DNA of 58,968 bases from Flavobacteriales bacterium (GTDB lineage Bacteria; Bacteroidota; Bacteroidia; Flavobacteriales_F; PHOS-HE28), in contig JADJXF010000023.1 in the NCBI GenBank assembly GCA_016715995.1, positions 1 to 58,968 of the forward strand, written 5' to 3'. The position numbers were made by a program, and so were the translations under genes. Under the pieces are notes generated by a model. That model had not been told where the DNA came from and ran no database searches. It saw nothing but the letters and a program-made list of their open reading frames with translations. Within the stretch, counting starts at the first letter, position 1, and each line of letters opens with the position of its first letter. Positions 17,805 to 25,754 of the stretch are shown piece by piece.

Positions 17805-19066
17805 CCATCGGACTGGCATTGGGCGCCATTCCCGTGGCCCTGCTGGGCGCCTCCGCGTTGCTGGCGCATGCCTACAACCGCTTGCAGGAACGGAACCGGC
17901 GCTCCGAGCTGGACCGCGCCAGCTACTTGGAGGTGCTGGAAGGCAGCAACGATGGGCTCTTCGTGATCAACTTCGTGAATGGCCGGATCTACCAGGCCAA
18001 CGAGCGCGCAGCCGCTATGCTGGGCTACGCGCGCGAGGAGCTGATCGGCCTCACCATCTTCCAATTGCACCCCGACAGCATGCTGCACCGCAGCGCCGAG
18101 CGCATTGCTGACGCCTGGGAGCGCAAGGGCGCCGTGTACGAGGATGTGCCTATGCTCACCGCCGATGGCACTGTGCTGCCCGTGGAGAGCAGCGCGCGGG
18201 TGACGAGCTACACCGGCAAACCGGCCATCATCCTCTTCATCCGCGACATCCGCGAACGACTGGCGCTGCAGCGCAAACTGAATGAGCAGCAGGCCGTCGT
18301 CGCGCAGCAGAACGTGGACCTCCTCAGCAGCATTCGCTACGCGCAGCGCATCCAGCGCGCCGTGCTGCCCGAGGCCGATGGACTGCAGGCGCTTTTCCCC
18401 GAATCCTTCATCCTCTTCCGACCACGCGACATCGTGAGCGGCGATCTCTTCTGGTTCGCGGAGGTGCATGGCCTGAAGGTGCTGGCCGCTGCGGATTGCA
18501 CAGGGCACGGCGTGCCAGGAGCGCTGTTGAGCCTCATCGCTGCGTCACTGTTCCAAGAGGTGGTCCAGGAGCGCCGCATCACCGAGCCAGGTGCTATCCT
18601 CGACTCCTTGCGCGAGGGATTCGAGCAGGCGCTGAACAAGGGTGATGATGCCGGCCACCGCGATGGCATGAACGTGAGCCTTGCCGTGATTGACACGCGC
18701 TCGGGTGTCCTACGCTTCGCAGGCGCCTACCATCCGCTCTACGTGCTGCGCGACGGAGCCATCATCGAGATGAAGGGCGACCGCATGCCCATCGGCCTGC
18801 ACGATGGTGGCGACGCGCCATTCACGCAGCGGGAGGTGCCGTATCGCACGGGCGATCGGGTCTTCCTCTTCAGTGATGGCATCGCTGACCAGTTCGGCGG
18901 CCCGCAGGGCAAGAAGCTGCGCAGCGCGGGCTTCAGGCAATGGCTCTCCGAGACCGCCGGACTCTCGATGGATGACCAGCATCAAGCCATCTCCGACCGC
19001 TTCCGATGGTGGAAAGGCGATGAGGAGCAGGTGGACGATGTGTTGTTGATCGGCGTGCAGCTCTGA
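17795..19066 (+). CDS. PAS domain SpoIIE-type protein phosphatase
   Basis: 423 residues. One N-terminal membrane segment (about 4-26), a PAS domain (about 45-165: 'LEVLEGSNDGLFVINFVNGRIYQANERAAAMLGY'), a short coiled coil, then a PP2C/SpoIIE phosphatase domain with metal-binding signatures 'DIVSGDLFWF', 'ADCTGHGVPGAL' and 'FLFSDGIADQF'. Such proteins dephosphorylate anti-anti-sigma or similar STAS partners, but no STAS or RsbW gene is present here, so the partner is elsewhere. It overlaps the redoxin gene and ends next to the convergent GT-C-like gene. Confidence 0.9.
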   Translation: MELTIGLALGAIPVALLGASALLAHAYNRLQERNRRSELDRASYLEVLEGSNDGLFVINFVNGRIYQANERAAAMLGYAREELIGLTIFQLHPDSMLHRSAERIADAWERKGAVYEDVPMLTADGTVLPVESSARVTSYTGKPAIILFIRDIRERLALQRKLNEQQAVVAQQNVDLLSSIRYAQRIQRAVLPEADGLQALFPESFILFRPRDIVSGDLFWFAEVHGLKVLAAADCTGHGVPGALLSLIAASLFQEVVQERRITEPGAILDSLREGFEQALNKGDDAGHRDGMNVSLAVIDTRSGVLRFAGAYHPLYVLRDGAIIEMKGDRMPIGLHDGGDAPFTQREVPYRTGDRVFLFSDGIADQFGGPQGKKLRSAGFRQWLSETAGLSMDDQHQAISDRFRWWKGDEEQVDDVLLIGVQL

Positions 19067-20641
19067 TCAACGGCCGAGATTGTCGTCAACGCCCATACGT
19101 AGGAGGAAGTCGCCGACCGGGATGGTGTCGCACCGCGCGATGTGCATGGCTTTTCCGGCATGACTGAGATCCTCGACGATGCGTCCTGCTGCGATCGCGC
19201 GCCGCCACGCTGCAGGATCCCCGCCGATGAAGAGGACGCGACCCTGGGGTGGTGCTTCGTGCGCTGCACGGATCCACGAGCGTCGGTCGTAGCCAGCGCC
19301 GAACACCGGCGGAAAGGAATCGACGAGCACTTCGCAAGCGTAGCAGTTGAAGTGCGCGGTGAAGTGCTTCTGGTGGTCCACAAGAATAGATGGCCAGCGG
19401 ATTGGGACGATGAGGTCAGCCTGGTGCTTGATTGCCGCATCCTTGATCGACGCGCAGCGCTCTTGCGTTTCGGCCACTGGTTCCTCCCGCACCCATGCGC
19501 ATTCCTGATGAGCGAGCTGGTGTGCCACTCGCCCGGGCAACTCGGACATCTTCAGGACAATGGCGCCGAGCCAAGCGAAAGGCAGTAGCAGCAGAGCCGT
19601 TCGCGGAAACCGGACATCACGGAGCAGGTTCGCCGCGGCGATTGCCAAGAGGATCGGGAGCGAAAGCATCATTCGTGACTGCGGGAAGAACACGCTCGCG
19701 CAGCCTTCATGCACCTTGGGGATGCCGAGGGCGAGGAGCATGACGACTACAGGAATCACCAGCGCAAAGGATGCCATGCGTTCCCTACGCTTCCAGAACG
19801 CGCCAGCCCCGGCCAGCAAGAGCACAATAGGGATCCACGCCAACCCCAGGAATGGATGGAGATGAAGGAAATGCTCACCATTGTGGCTCAGACCATCGAG
19901 CAGCAAGTCCTCACTGAATCGCAGGTCTGTTGGCAAGAGCGGGTGAATCACACGGTCGGGATGCGCGGCATGGAACCCTTGCATGGCGCGGTGCACGAGC
20001 CATCCAAGCGCTCCGGCTAGTCCGCTCAATGCCCAGAAGCGCGCATCGCGGCGGTGCCATGCAATCAGCACTACGCTCACACTTGCCGCCAATGGCAGCG
20101 CGTTCGGATTGCAGAGCACCGAGGCTACAAGGACGAGTGCGGTTAGGAGGTGCTTCGCGAAGGGTCGCCTCACATCCTGTGCCCAAGGGATGAAGGAGAG
20201 CAGCGCGATTCCATGCACCCACCCGCGCGGCATGGTGGTGATCATGCCCCATTCCAGCGGAAGCGCCATTGGGAAGGCGGCGATGATCATGGCTGGAATG
20301 CCATGCCCCCGACGCAGGTACCAGATTGCCATGGACCAGAAGGGGAGTAGCGCCAGCGCGGAGGTGATGATGGGCAGCACGATCCAGGGCGCGGCGCCCA
20401 AGCGGACGAAGGGCGCCGCCAGCAGCGCCTCCAACATGGGGTTGTAGTTCTGCCCGTAGAGGTAGGGCTCGCGGAAGATGCCGTGACCGTAATCCTTGGC
20501 CACCTGCATGATCAGCGCATCGTCGATGCCGATGTGCGTGAATCCGAAACCAGCGAGCAGCATCGCGCGCTCGAGGAATCCGAGGCCCAAGGCCAGCCAG
20601 ACCGCTGCGCGGATCAGCCGCTCATAGCTGAGCCTCCACAT
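19067..20641 (-). CDS. Multi-pass membrane protein, GT-C glycosyltransferase-like
   Basis: 524 residues from ATG 20641, which lies 20 bases inside the end of miaA; the longer frame inside miaA lacks a plausible start region. About ten membrane segments and a C-terminal soluble domain of about 150 residues with three clustered cysteines. The first extracytoplasmic loop carries an acidic pair in 'GFTHIGIDDALIMQVAKDYG', in the place where GT-C enzymes (GT39/PMT-like) have their catalytic acidic residues. That suggests a lipid-linked sugar transferase. Acceptor and donor unknown; no closer family recognised. Confidence 0.65.
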   Translation of the reverse strand: MWRLSYERLIRAAVWLALGLGFLERAMLLAGFGFTHIGIDDALIMQVAKDYGHGIFREPYLYGQNYNPMLEALLAAPFVRLGAAPWIVLPIITSALALLPFWSMAIWYLRRGHGIPAMIIAAFPMALPLEWGMITTMPRGWVHGIALLSFIPWAQDVRRPFAKHLLTALVLVASVLCNPNALPLAASVSVVLIAWHRRDARFWALSGLAGALGWLVHRAMQGFHAAHPDRVIHPLLPTDLRFSEDLLLDGLSHNGEHFLHLHPFLGLAWIPIVLLLAGAGAFWKRRERMASFALVIPVVVMLLALGIPKVHEGCASVFFPQSRMMLSLPILLAIAAANLLRDVRFPRTALLLLPFAWLGAIVLKMSELPGRVAHQLAHQECAWVREEPVAETQERCASIKDAAIKHQADLIVPIRWPSILVDHQKHFTAHFNCYACEVLVDSFPPVFGAGYDRRSWIRAAHEAPPQGRVLFIGGDPAAWRRAIAAGRIVEDLSHAGKAMHIARCDTIPVGDFLLRMGVDDNLGR

Positions 20642-21524
20642 AGGCGATGTGCGCAATGTGATCGCTGGTCGGGAGCCAATGCCAGGACGCGTCGCGGCGG
20701 AGCCAGGTGAGTTGGCGCTTGGCATAGTTGCGGCTGTGCTGTTTGATGAGGGCAATGGCCTCTGGCAGCTTCAGCTGCCCATCGAATTGCGCGAACAGTT
20801 CCTTGTAGCCAACGGTCTGCAGGGCGTTACATGAGCGATGAGGAAGGAGCGCGCGGGCTTCCTCCACCAGGCCTTCAGCCACCATGCGGTCCACGCGTTG
20901 ATCGATGCGGCGATAGAGTTCGTCGCGCGGCACATCCATGGCGATGCGCACCAAGCGCATGTCTTCGCGGTCATGCGCTCCGGCGCGCTGCTCGCTGAAC
21001 GGCCTTCCGGTGAGCAAGCACACTTCCAGGGCGCGGATCACGCGATGCGGGTTGTTGCGGTCGATGCGCGCATGCGTGGTGGGATCGAGCTTCTGCAATT
21101 CGTCGACTAGCGTTGCAAGTCCGCGTTGCTTCAACTGTGTTTGCAATCGCTCGCGAAGACGCGGGTCGCTGAGCGGCAAGGGGTCGAGGCCCTTCACCAG
21201 CGCATCAATGTACAAGCCGCTCCCGCCTACCAATACGGCGATGCCATGCTCGTGCATCAACTGCTGCAGCACGGGTTCGGCTTCGCGCGCGAACCGGCCG
21301 GCGCTCCAGGTCTCCTCCAGGGCCAGGTGCCCGAGGAAATGATGCCTGACACCGTGCAGCTCGTGTTCTTCCGGCCGTGCCGTGCCGATGCGCATGGCGG
21401 TGTAGAACTGCCGCGAATCGGCGCTGATGACCTCGGTCCTGAAGTGCTTCGCCAGCGCGATGCCCGCATCGGTCTTGCCTGATGCAGTGGGTCCGCTAAC
21501 GACTACGAGCACGCGGTCAGGCAT
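20622..21524 (-). CDS. miaA: tRNA dimethylallyltransferase
   Basis: 300 residues, normal length. Transfers the dimethylallyl group to N6 of adenosine 37 in tRNAs reading UNN codons. P-loop GPTASGKT at 11-18, then 'EVISADSRQFYTAMRIGTARP', 'VLVGGSGLYIDALVKGL', 'RNNPHRVIRALEV' and the C-terminal 'SRNYAKRQLTWLRRD' are all family hallmarks. Its start shares a TGATG overlap with the preceding pRiA4b ORF-3-like gene, so the two are translationally coupled. Confidence 0.97.
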   Translation of the reverse strand: MPDRVLVVVSGPTASGKTDAGIALAKHFRTEVISADSRQFYTAMRIGTARPEEHELHGVRHHFLGHLALEETWSAGRFAREAEPVLQQLMHEHGIAVLVGGSGLYIDALVKGLDPLPLSDPRLRERLQTQLKQRGLATLVDELQKLDPTTHARIDRNNPHRVIRALEVCLLTGRPFSEQRAGAHDREDMRLVRIAMDVPRDELYRRIDQRVDRMVAEGLVEEARALLPHRSCNALQTVGYKELFAQFDGQLKLPEAIALIKQHSRNYAKRQLTWLRRDASWHWLPTSDHIAHIAYVEAQL

Positions 21525-22108
21525 CAGCGGAACGCATCGTCCTCGCCACCACCATGGCCGAACTCGTCATGGCCGCCGCCCTCCTCCTCATCGCCGAAAT
21601 GCTCGTCGCCCTCGCCCTCTTCGTACTCGTGCTCTTCTTCGCCCAGGGCGTAAGGGTCATCCGGCTCGATGCCGGCCGTGAGGTCATCCTCTTTGCTGTG
21701 CTCGTCCGGCGCTTCCTTCATGCTGAGCACCACGCGCGGGTAGGTGACGCCAGGCTCCGGGTCGCCGGCATGAATCAGCTCCACCATGAACATCCACAGG
21801 TGCAGGAAGTCGTAGGCGTAAACGAAGCGCTGGCTCGTGCTGCGCATGTGATCGCTGATGAGCACCTGGTCCATCAACGCGGGCACCTGGCCTTCCTCTG
21901 CGAAGCCCAGGTCAGCGAGCGGGATCTCCGGGCCCTTGCCCCATTCCTCGTCGCTCACGTAGAAGCAAGCCATCTCCTGGCCGATGAATCCGAAGGCGTC
22001 CTTGATGGCAGTGTGCAGATCCTTGAAGGACTGCTCGCTGCCGATCTCGATGTCACGGAAGGCCTCGCTCGGATGGTCAATCAGGACACGGAAGCGGTAG
22101 ATGCGCAT
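21524..22108 (-). CDS. Plasmid pRiA4b ORF-3-like protein with acidic tail
   Basis: 194 residues. The first 130 residues match the pRiA4b ORF-3 family ('IYRFRVLIDHPSEAFRDIEI', 'SFKDLHTAIKDAFGF', 'RFVYAYDFLHLWMF'), a domain of unknown function also seen beside some transposons. The last 55 residues are almost wholly Glu, Asp, Gly and His ('GEEEHEYEEGEGDEHFGDEEEG'), so the tail is strongly acidic and may bind metal or basic protein. It is coupled to miaA by a one-base stop/start overlap. No other mobile-element gene is near, so here it looks like a resident gene. Confidence 0.8.
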   Translation of the reverse strand: MRIYRFRVLIDHPSEAFRDIEIGSEQSFKDLHTAIKDAFGFIGQEMACFYVSDEEWGKGPEIPLADLGFAEEGQVPALMDQVLISDHMRSTSQRFVYAYDFLHLWMFMVELIHAGDPEPGVTYPRVVLSMKEAPDEHSKEDDLTAGIEPDDPYALGEEEHEYEEGEGDEHFGDEEEGGGHDEFGHGGGEDDAFR

Positions 22109-22117
22109 GGGCTCAAA

Positions 22118-22249
22118 GGGCAGGTGGCAGGGGCAGTAGGCAGGAGCGGGGCGAGTGCTTCCGGTTCGCGAAACTAACGTTCACTGTCAGGACGTGATCG
22201 CGACCGACGTGTAGAGGGACCGTTGCCCCTGCTCCTGCCTACTGCCCCT
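22118..22249. repeat. Inverted heptad-word array between cca and the miaA operon
   Basis: Plus-strand words of seven bases follow one another exactly: GGGCAGG, TGGCAGG, GGCAGTA, GGCAGGA, GCGGGGC (22118-22152). The minus strand from 22246 down to 22226 reads GGCAGTA, GGCAGGA, GCAGGGG. The two arms share a perfect 19-bp inverted match (22129-22147 with 22231-22249). The distal arm covers the last codons and stop of cca. The 73-base interior holds a -7 promoter element for the miaA operon. Confidence 0.85.
22169..22176 (-). promoter_or_regulatory. Bacteroidota -7 promoter element of the pRiA4b-ORF3/miaA operon
   Basis: TAGTTTCG on the minus strand, 60 bases upstream of the pRiA4b ORF-3-like start and located in the loop of the heptad-array hairpin. 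The leader transcript would carry one complete array arm. Confidence 0.5.
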
Positions 22250-23702
22250 TGTCCTCCAATACCACTGGATCAACCCCGAGCTTCCTGCCCGTTGCAAGCA
22301 TCAGCTGCCAAGCCTCCGAGCGCTCGTTGTGGATCACGCCATCGAGGATCGCGTCCTTGATCACCGTCTTGATGTCACCGATGAGCTTGCAGGGCGGGAT
22401 GTTGAAGGCGCGCATGATGTCCTCGCCGGTGATGGGCGGCTGGAAATTGCGGACGCGGTCCTTCTCCTCCACATCCTTCAGCTTCTGCATCACCACCTCG
22501 TAGTTGCGCAGGTAGCGGTCCTTCTTCTTCTCGTTCTTGCTGGTGATGTCCGCACGGCAGAGGATCATCAACGCGTCGATATCGTCGCCGGCATCGAAGA
22601 GCAGGCGGCGGATGGCGCTGTCGGTGACCTCCTCTTTGGTGAGGGCGATGGGGCGGAGGTGCAGGGCAACCAGCTTCTGCACCAGCTTCATCTGGTCGTC
22701 GAGCGGCAGCTTCAGGCGGCGGAAGATCTTCGGCACCATGCGCGCGCCCTTGTCTTCGTGGCCGTAGAAGGTCCAACCGGTGCCCGGCACGAAACGCTTG
22801 GTGGCGGGCTTCGCGATGTCGTGAAGCACGGCGGCCCAGCGCAGCCAGAGGTCATCGCTCTTCTCGCACACATTGTCCAGCACCTGCAGCGTGTGGTAGA
22901 AGTTGTCCTTGTGGCCGATGCCGAACATCTCCTCAGCGCCCGCGAGTTCGAGGAACTCGGGGAGGAACTCTGCCATCAGCCCGCTATCACGCAGCAGGAT
23001 GAATCCCGAGCTCGGCTTGGGGGTGAGGATGATCTTGTTGAACTCGCCGTGGATGCGCTCGGCGCTGATGATCTCCAGCCTTTTCGCATTACGCTGGATG
23101 GCCTCGAAGGTGGCCGGGTCGATGGTGAAGCCGAGCTGCGTAGCGAAGCGCACGGCGCGCAGCATGCGCAACGGATCGTCGCTGAAGGTGATGTCCGGAT
23201 CGAGCGGTGTGCGCAACAGGCCGCGGTCCAGATCGAGGATGCCACCGAAGGGATCCACCAGCGCGCCGAGGCTGCCTTGGTTCATCGAAATGGCCAGCGC
23301 GTTGATCGTGAAATCACGCCGCTCCTGGTCGTCCTTGATCGTGCCGGGCTCCACCTCGGGTTTCCGGCTGTTGCGGCTGTAGCTCTCCTTGCGCGCGCCC
23401 ACGAACTCCACTTGTTCATCGCCATGCATGAACATGGCCGTCCCGAAATTCTTGAACACATGCACCGGACCTGAGCCCAAGCGTTCCGCCACGGCCTGGG
23501 CGAACGCGATGCCATCGCCCTCCACCACGAAGTCAATGTCCTTGCAAGGGCGTCCAATCAAGCGGTCGCGTACGTAACCGCCGATGGCGAAGGCTGGGAT
23601 GTTCTGCTTCGCCGCCTCAGCGGCCACTGCGGCAAAGAGCGGCTCGCTCGCAACGCCTTCGAGGCGCGCGGGATCCACGGTGTATTTCTGCCCGGAGGCC
23701 AT
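22239..23702 (-). CDS. cca: CCA tRNA nucleotidyltransferase / poly(A) polymerase family with HD domain
   Basis: 487 residues. Class II nucleotidyltransferase that completes tRNA 3' ends. The N-terminal catalytic part has 'AIGGYVRDRLIGRPCKDIDFVV', with the two metal-binding aspartates, then 'RRDFTINALAIS', 'GLLRTPLDPDITFSDDPLRMLRAVRFATQLGF' and 'SAERIHGEFNKI'. An HD phosphohydrolase-like domain follows ('AAVLHDIAKPATKRF'). The start codon lies seven bases after a -7 element, so the message may be nearly leaderless. The stop codon is inside a heptad-word repeat array. Confidence 0.95.
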   Translation of the reverse strand: MASGQKYTVDPARLEGVASEPLFAAVAAEAAKQNIPAFAIGGYVRDRLIGRPCKDIDFVVEGDGIAFAQAVAERLGSGPVHVFKNFGTAMFMHGDEQVEFVGARKESYSRNSRKPEVEPGTIKDDQERRDFTINALAISMNQGSLGALVDPFGGILDLDRGLLRTPLDPDITFSDDPLRMLRAVRFATQLGFTIDPATFEAIQRNAKRLEIISAERIHGEFNKIILTPKPSSGFILLRDSGLMAEFLPEFLELAGAEEMFGIGHKDNFYHTLQVLDNVCEKSDDLWLRWAAVLHDIAKPATKRFVPGTGWTFYGHEDKGARMVPKIFRRLKLPLDDQMKLVQKLVALHLRPIALTKEEVTDSAIRRLLFDAGDDIDALMILCRADITSKNEKKKDRYLRNYEVVMQKLKDVEEKDRVRNFQPPITGEDIMRAFNIPPCKLIGDIKTVIKDAILDGVIHNERSEAWQLMLATGRKLGVDPVVLEDKGQ

Positions 23703-23709
23703 CGGGCCG

Positions 23710-23717
23710 CGAAAGTA
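23710..23717 (-). promoter_or_regulatory. Bacteroidota -7 promoter element of cca
   Basis: TACTTTCG on the minus strand, ending seven bases before the cca ATG, so the transcript would start at or close to the start codon. Confidence 0.5.
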
Positions 23718-23743
23718 GGACCGACCAAGGTCTAACCTCCGTG

Positions 23744-24337
23744 CTATCTCCTAGCGGTATGGTTGCTTGCCGTGTGCCGTTCAATGACAGCGTCAATCTC
23801 ACGCCGAATCAACTTGGTCAATTCAAAGAAGTCATTGCCGTTGATGAAGATGGATTCACCCATATTGAACTTCTTGAAGACCTTGGCCTTGCCGCAAACA
23901 GCCAGCGCAATGCCGTTGTGGTGAATGATGGACTTTCGGAGCTGTCGAACATCATCCATGAGGTCTATCTGGAGGTCATTCATGTTCGCGAATCCCAAGG
24001 CCTCCGCTAGCTTCCTGCGGAACACCTTCTCCCAAAGCTGGTAGACATATACCAGTGCCATATTGCCAACTAGTCGACTATTCATGCCTCCAGGACTGCT
24101 ACGCGCAACGATTTCACCCGCAGTCGCTCTATGCTCAGTGAACTGCGCATCAGGTCCGTTGGGCATTATTTCAGGCGGAGGCTTGGTAACCACATTGATG
24201 ATTGTTCCCGGAGGCCGTTTCGCAAACTCGTTCGCATACATGCTCAAACCAATTGAGCAATCCATGACCATGCCTTGGGCAGCACTTACATGACCCATGA
24301 ACTCGGCTGCGACTTCTATTGCAGATGGTGCAGCCAT
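23744..24337 (-). CDS. Hypothetical protein with HEPN-like R-x4-H motif, low GC
   Basis: 197 residues from ATG 24337, whose A is shared with the paaD stop (TGATG). Not recognised as a named family. The C-terminal half is helical and contains 'DVRQLRKSIIHHNGIA', which has the R-x4-H pattern of HEPN ribonucleases, followed by 'FFELTKLIRREIDAVIERH', similar to the closing helix of many HEPN domains. The N-terminal half ('DCSIGLSMYANEFAKRPPGTIINVV') has no match I know. Base composition is visibly more AT-rich than all flanking genes and codon use differs, which suggests recent acquisition. No antitoxin (MNT nucleotidyltransferase) gene is adjacent. Function assignment is tentative. Confidence 0.6.
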   Translation of the reverse strand: MAAPSAIEVAAEFMGHVSAAQGMVMDCSIGLSMYANEFAKRPPGTIINVVTKPPPEIMPNGPDAQFTEHRATAGEIVARSSPGGMNSRLVGNMALVYVYQLWEKVFRRKLAEALGFANMNDLQIDLMDDVRQLRKSIIHHNGIALAVCGKAKVFKKFNMGESIFINGNDFFELTKLIRREIDAVIERHTASNHTARR

Positions 24338-24823
24338 CACAAGCACTTGAACTGATCGAACGGCTCCAAACAATCCTGGCACTTCCACAGCGCCTTGCAG
24401 GCCGTGCTGCCGAAGAGCGAGAGCAATACCGTGTTCTTCGAGCCGCACTGGGGACAGGCCACCACGGGTTGTTCGCCTTTCAGCGCACGGATGTCCGCGG
24501 TCTTCTCCGGCGGTGCGATGCCGTATTCCTTCAGCTTGCGTTTGCCCTCGTCGGTGATCCAGTCGGTGGTCCAGGCGGGGGCGAGGCTCATCTTCACTTC
24601 CACCTCGGGCACGCCGGCCTCCAGCAGTTCCTTCTTGATGTCGGCCGCCATCACGTCCATGGCCGGGCAGCCGGTGTAGGTGGGGGTGATGGTGATGATG
24701 GCCTTGCCGCTCTCCTCCACCTCCACGCCGCGCACCACGCCCAGCTCCAGCACGTTGATGGCCGGGATCTCCGGGTCCTTCACGTAGTCGAGGAGCTCGA
24801 GGATGCGGTGTTTGGGTGATCAT
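24337..24823 (-). CDS. paaD: Phenylacetyl-CoA epoxidase subunit PaaD, probable one-base frameshift near start
   Basis: DUF59/MIP18-like protein needed to mature or assemble the PaaABCE multicomponent monooxygenase. The frame from 24783 gives 'KDPEIPAINVLELGVVRGVEV', 'TPTYTGCPAMDVMAADI' and a C-terminal zinc-ribbon-like CxxC...CxxC ('ACPQCGSKNT', 'WKCQDCLEPF'). It lacks the first 13 or so residues, and TGA lies in frame upstream. The ATG at 24823 is offset by one base: removing one C from CCC at 24815-24817 gives MITKHRILELLDYVKDPEIP, a normal N-terminus and 161 residues. GTG 24783 as true start is the alternative. A heptad-like repeat fills the gap to paaC. Confidence 0.88.
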
Positions 24824-24846
24824 GAGAATTCCTTCAGCCGCGATGA

Positions 24847-24920
24847 CGCAACGGCGCAACGGGACCGCGACGTATAGTTCGTGTGACGTTGCGCATTCGT
24901 CGCGTCGCCGCGTCGTTGCG
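24847..24920. repeat. Inverted CGCAACG-word repeat between paaC and paaD
   Basis: CGCAACG occurs twice on the plus strand (24847, 24855) and twice on the minus strand (24887-24893 and 24914-24920), with other CGACG-rich words between. The spacing is eight rather than seven bases, so this is a looser version of the heptad arrays in the neighbouring gaps. Confidence 0.65.
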
Positions 24921-24927
24921 GTTCAGT

Positions 24928-25680
24928 TTACCACTCCACCCCCGGATACGCCCGCGTCACATGCTGCATCTCCGCAAGGATGAAACCCATGTACTCGCTG
25001 TGCAGGCCCTTGCGGCCGCCGGTCATCATGAAGGCATCGGCGGGGCGCTTCAGCGTGGCTTCAGAAAGCACCTGGTCCACGGTCCTGCTCCATGCTTCCT
25101 TGATGGTGGCGATGTCCGGCGCGATGCCCGCCTTGGTCATCTCCTCCAGCACGGCATCGGTCTCGAAAAGCTCGCCCGTGCAGGTCCACAGGTCGTCGAG
25201 GGCGGCTTGGGCGCGCTGGTGGCTCTCCTCGGTGCCATCCCCGAAGCGGATCAACCATTCGCTGCTGTGACGCAGGTGGTAGGTGGCCTCCTTCACGCTC
25301 TTGCCCGCGATGGCCGCCAGCTGTTCGTCGTTGCTCTTGGTCAGCGCCTGCATCAGCGGCAGGTGGTAGGCATCGAAGAGGAAGCTGCGCACGATGGTGT
25401 GGGCGTAATCGCCGTTGGGCTGCTCCACCAATTTCACGTTGGTGAATTGGCGCTCCATGCGCAGGTACGCGAGGTCGTCCTCTGAGCGGCCTTTGCCTTC
25501 CACCTGTCCGGCATAAGTCAAGAGGTTGCGGGCTTCGCCGAGGTGGTCCAACGCGCGGTTGGTAAGGGCGATGTCCTCCTCCAGCACAGGGCCGTGGCCG
25601 CACCATTCACCCAGCCGTTGGCTCAGGATGAGGAGGTCGTCGGCGAGGCGGAGGGTGTAGGTGAAAAGCGATTGGCTCAT
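24928..25680 (-). CDS. paaC: Phenylacetyl-CoA epoxidase structural subunit PaaC
   Basis: 250 residues from ATG 25680 (MSQSLFTYTLRLADDLLIL); the upstream in-frame extension is translated repeat sequence. Ferritin-like four-helix protein that pairs with PaaA to form the heterotetrameric core. Family motifs visible: 'ADDLLILSQRLGEWCGHGPVLEEDIALTNRALDHLGEAR', 'ERQFTNVKLVEQPNGDYAHTIVRSFLFD', 'KEATYHLRHSSEWLIRFGDGTEESH'. It starts 74 bases after paaB, with that gap filled by an inverted heptad array. Confidence 0.95.
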   Translation of the reverse strand: MSQSLFTYTLRLADDLLILSQRLGEWCGHGPVLEEDIALTNRALDHLGEARNLLTYAGQVEGKGRSEDDLAYLRMERQFTNVKLVEQPNGDYAHTIVRSFLFDAYHLPLMQALTKSNDEQLAAIAGKSVKEATYHLRHSSEWLIRFGDGTEESHQRAQAALDDLWTCTGELFETDAVLEEMTKAGIAPDIATIKEAWSRTVDQVLSEATLKRPADAFMMTGGRKGLHSEYMGFILAEMQHVTRAYPGVEW

Positions 25681-25682
25681 GG

Positions 25683-25754
25683 TGAATGGGACTTGGCGAA
25701 TGGTGAATGGGGAATGCGCGCGTGCGCCATTCACCAAGTCCCATTCGCCATTCA
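25683..25754. repeat. Inverted heptad-word array between paaB and paaC
   Basis: The plus strand reads in exact seven-base steps TGAATGG, GACTTGG, CGAATGG, TGAATGG, GGAATGC (25683-25717). The minus strand from 25754 reads TGAATGG, CGAATGG, GACTTGG, TGAATGG. The same words occur in both arms but the two central words are exchanged, so the arms are not simple reverse complements. The array fills the whole intercistronic gap, from the paaB stop to two bases before the paaC start. Confidence 0.9.

Noticed and set aside
21524..22108. Mobile element because of the pRiA4b ORF-3-like domain
   Set aside because: No transposase, terminal repeats or target duplication; base composition matches neighbours.
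22329..23474. 381-codon open frame antisense to cca
   Set aside because: Shadow of the strongly conserved cca frame; no recognisable protein pattern.
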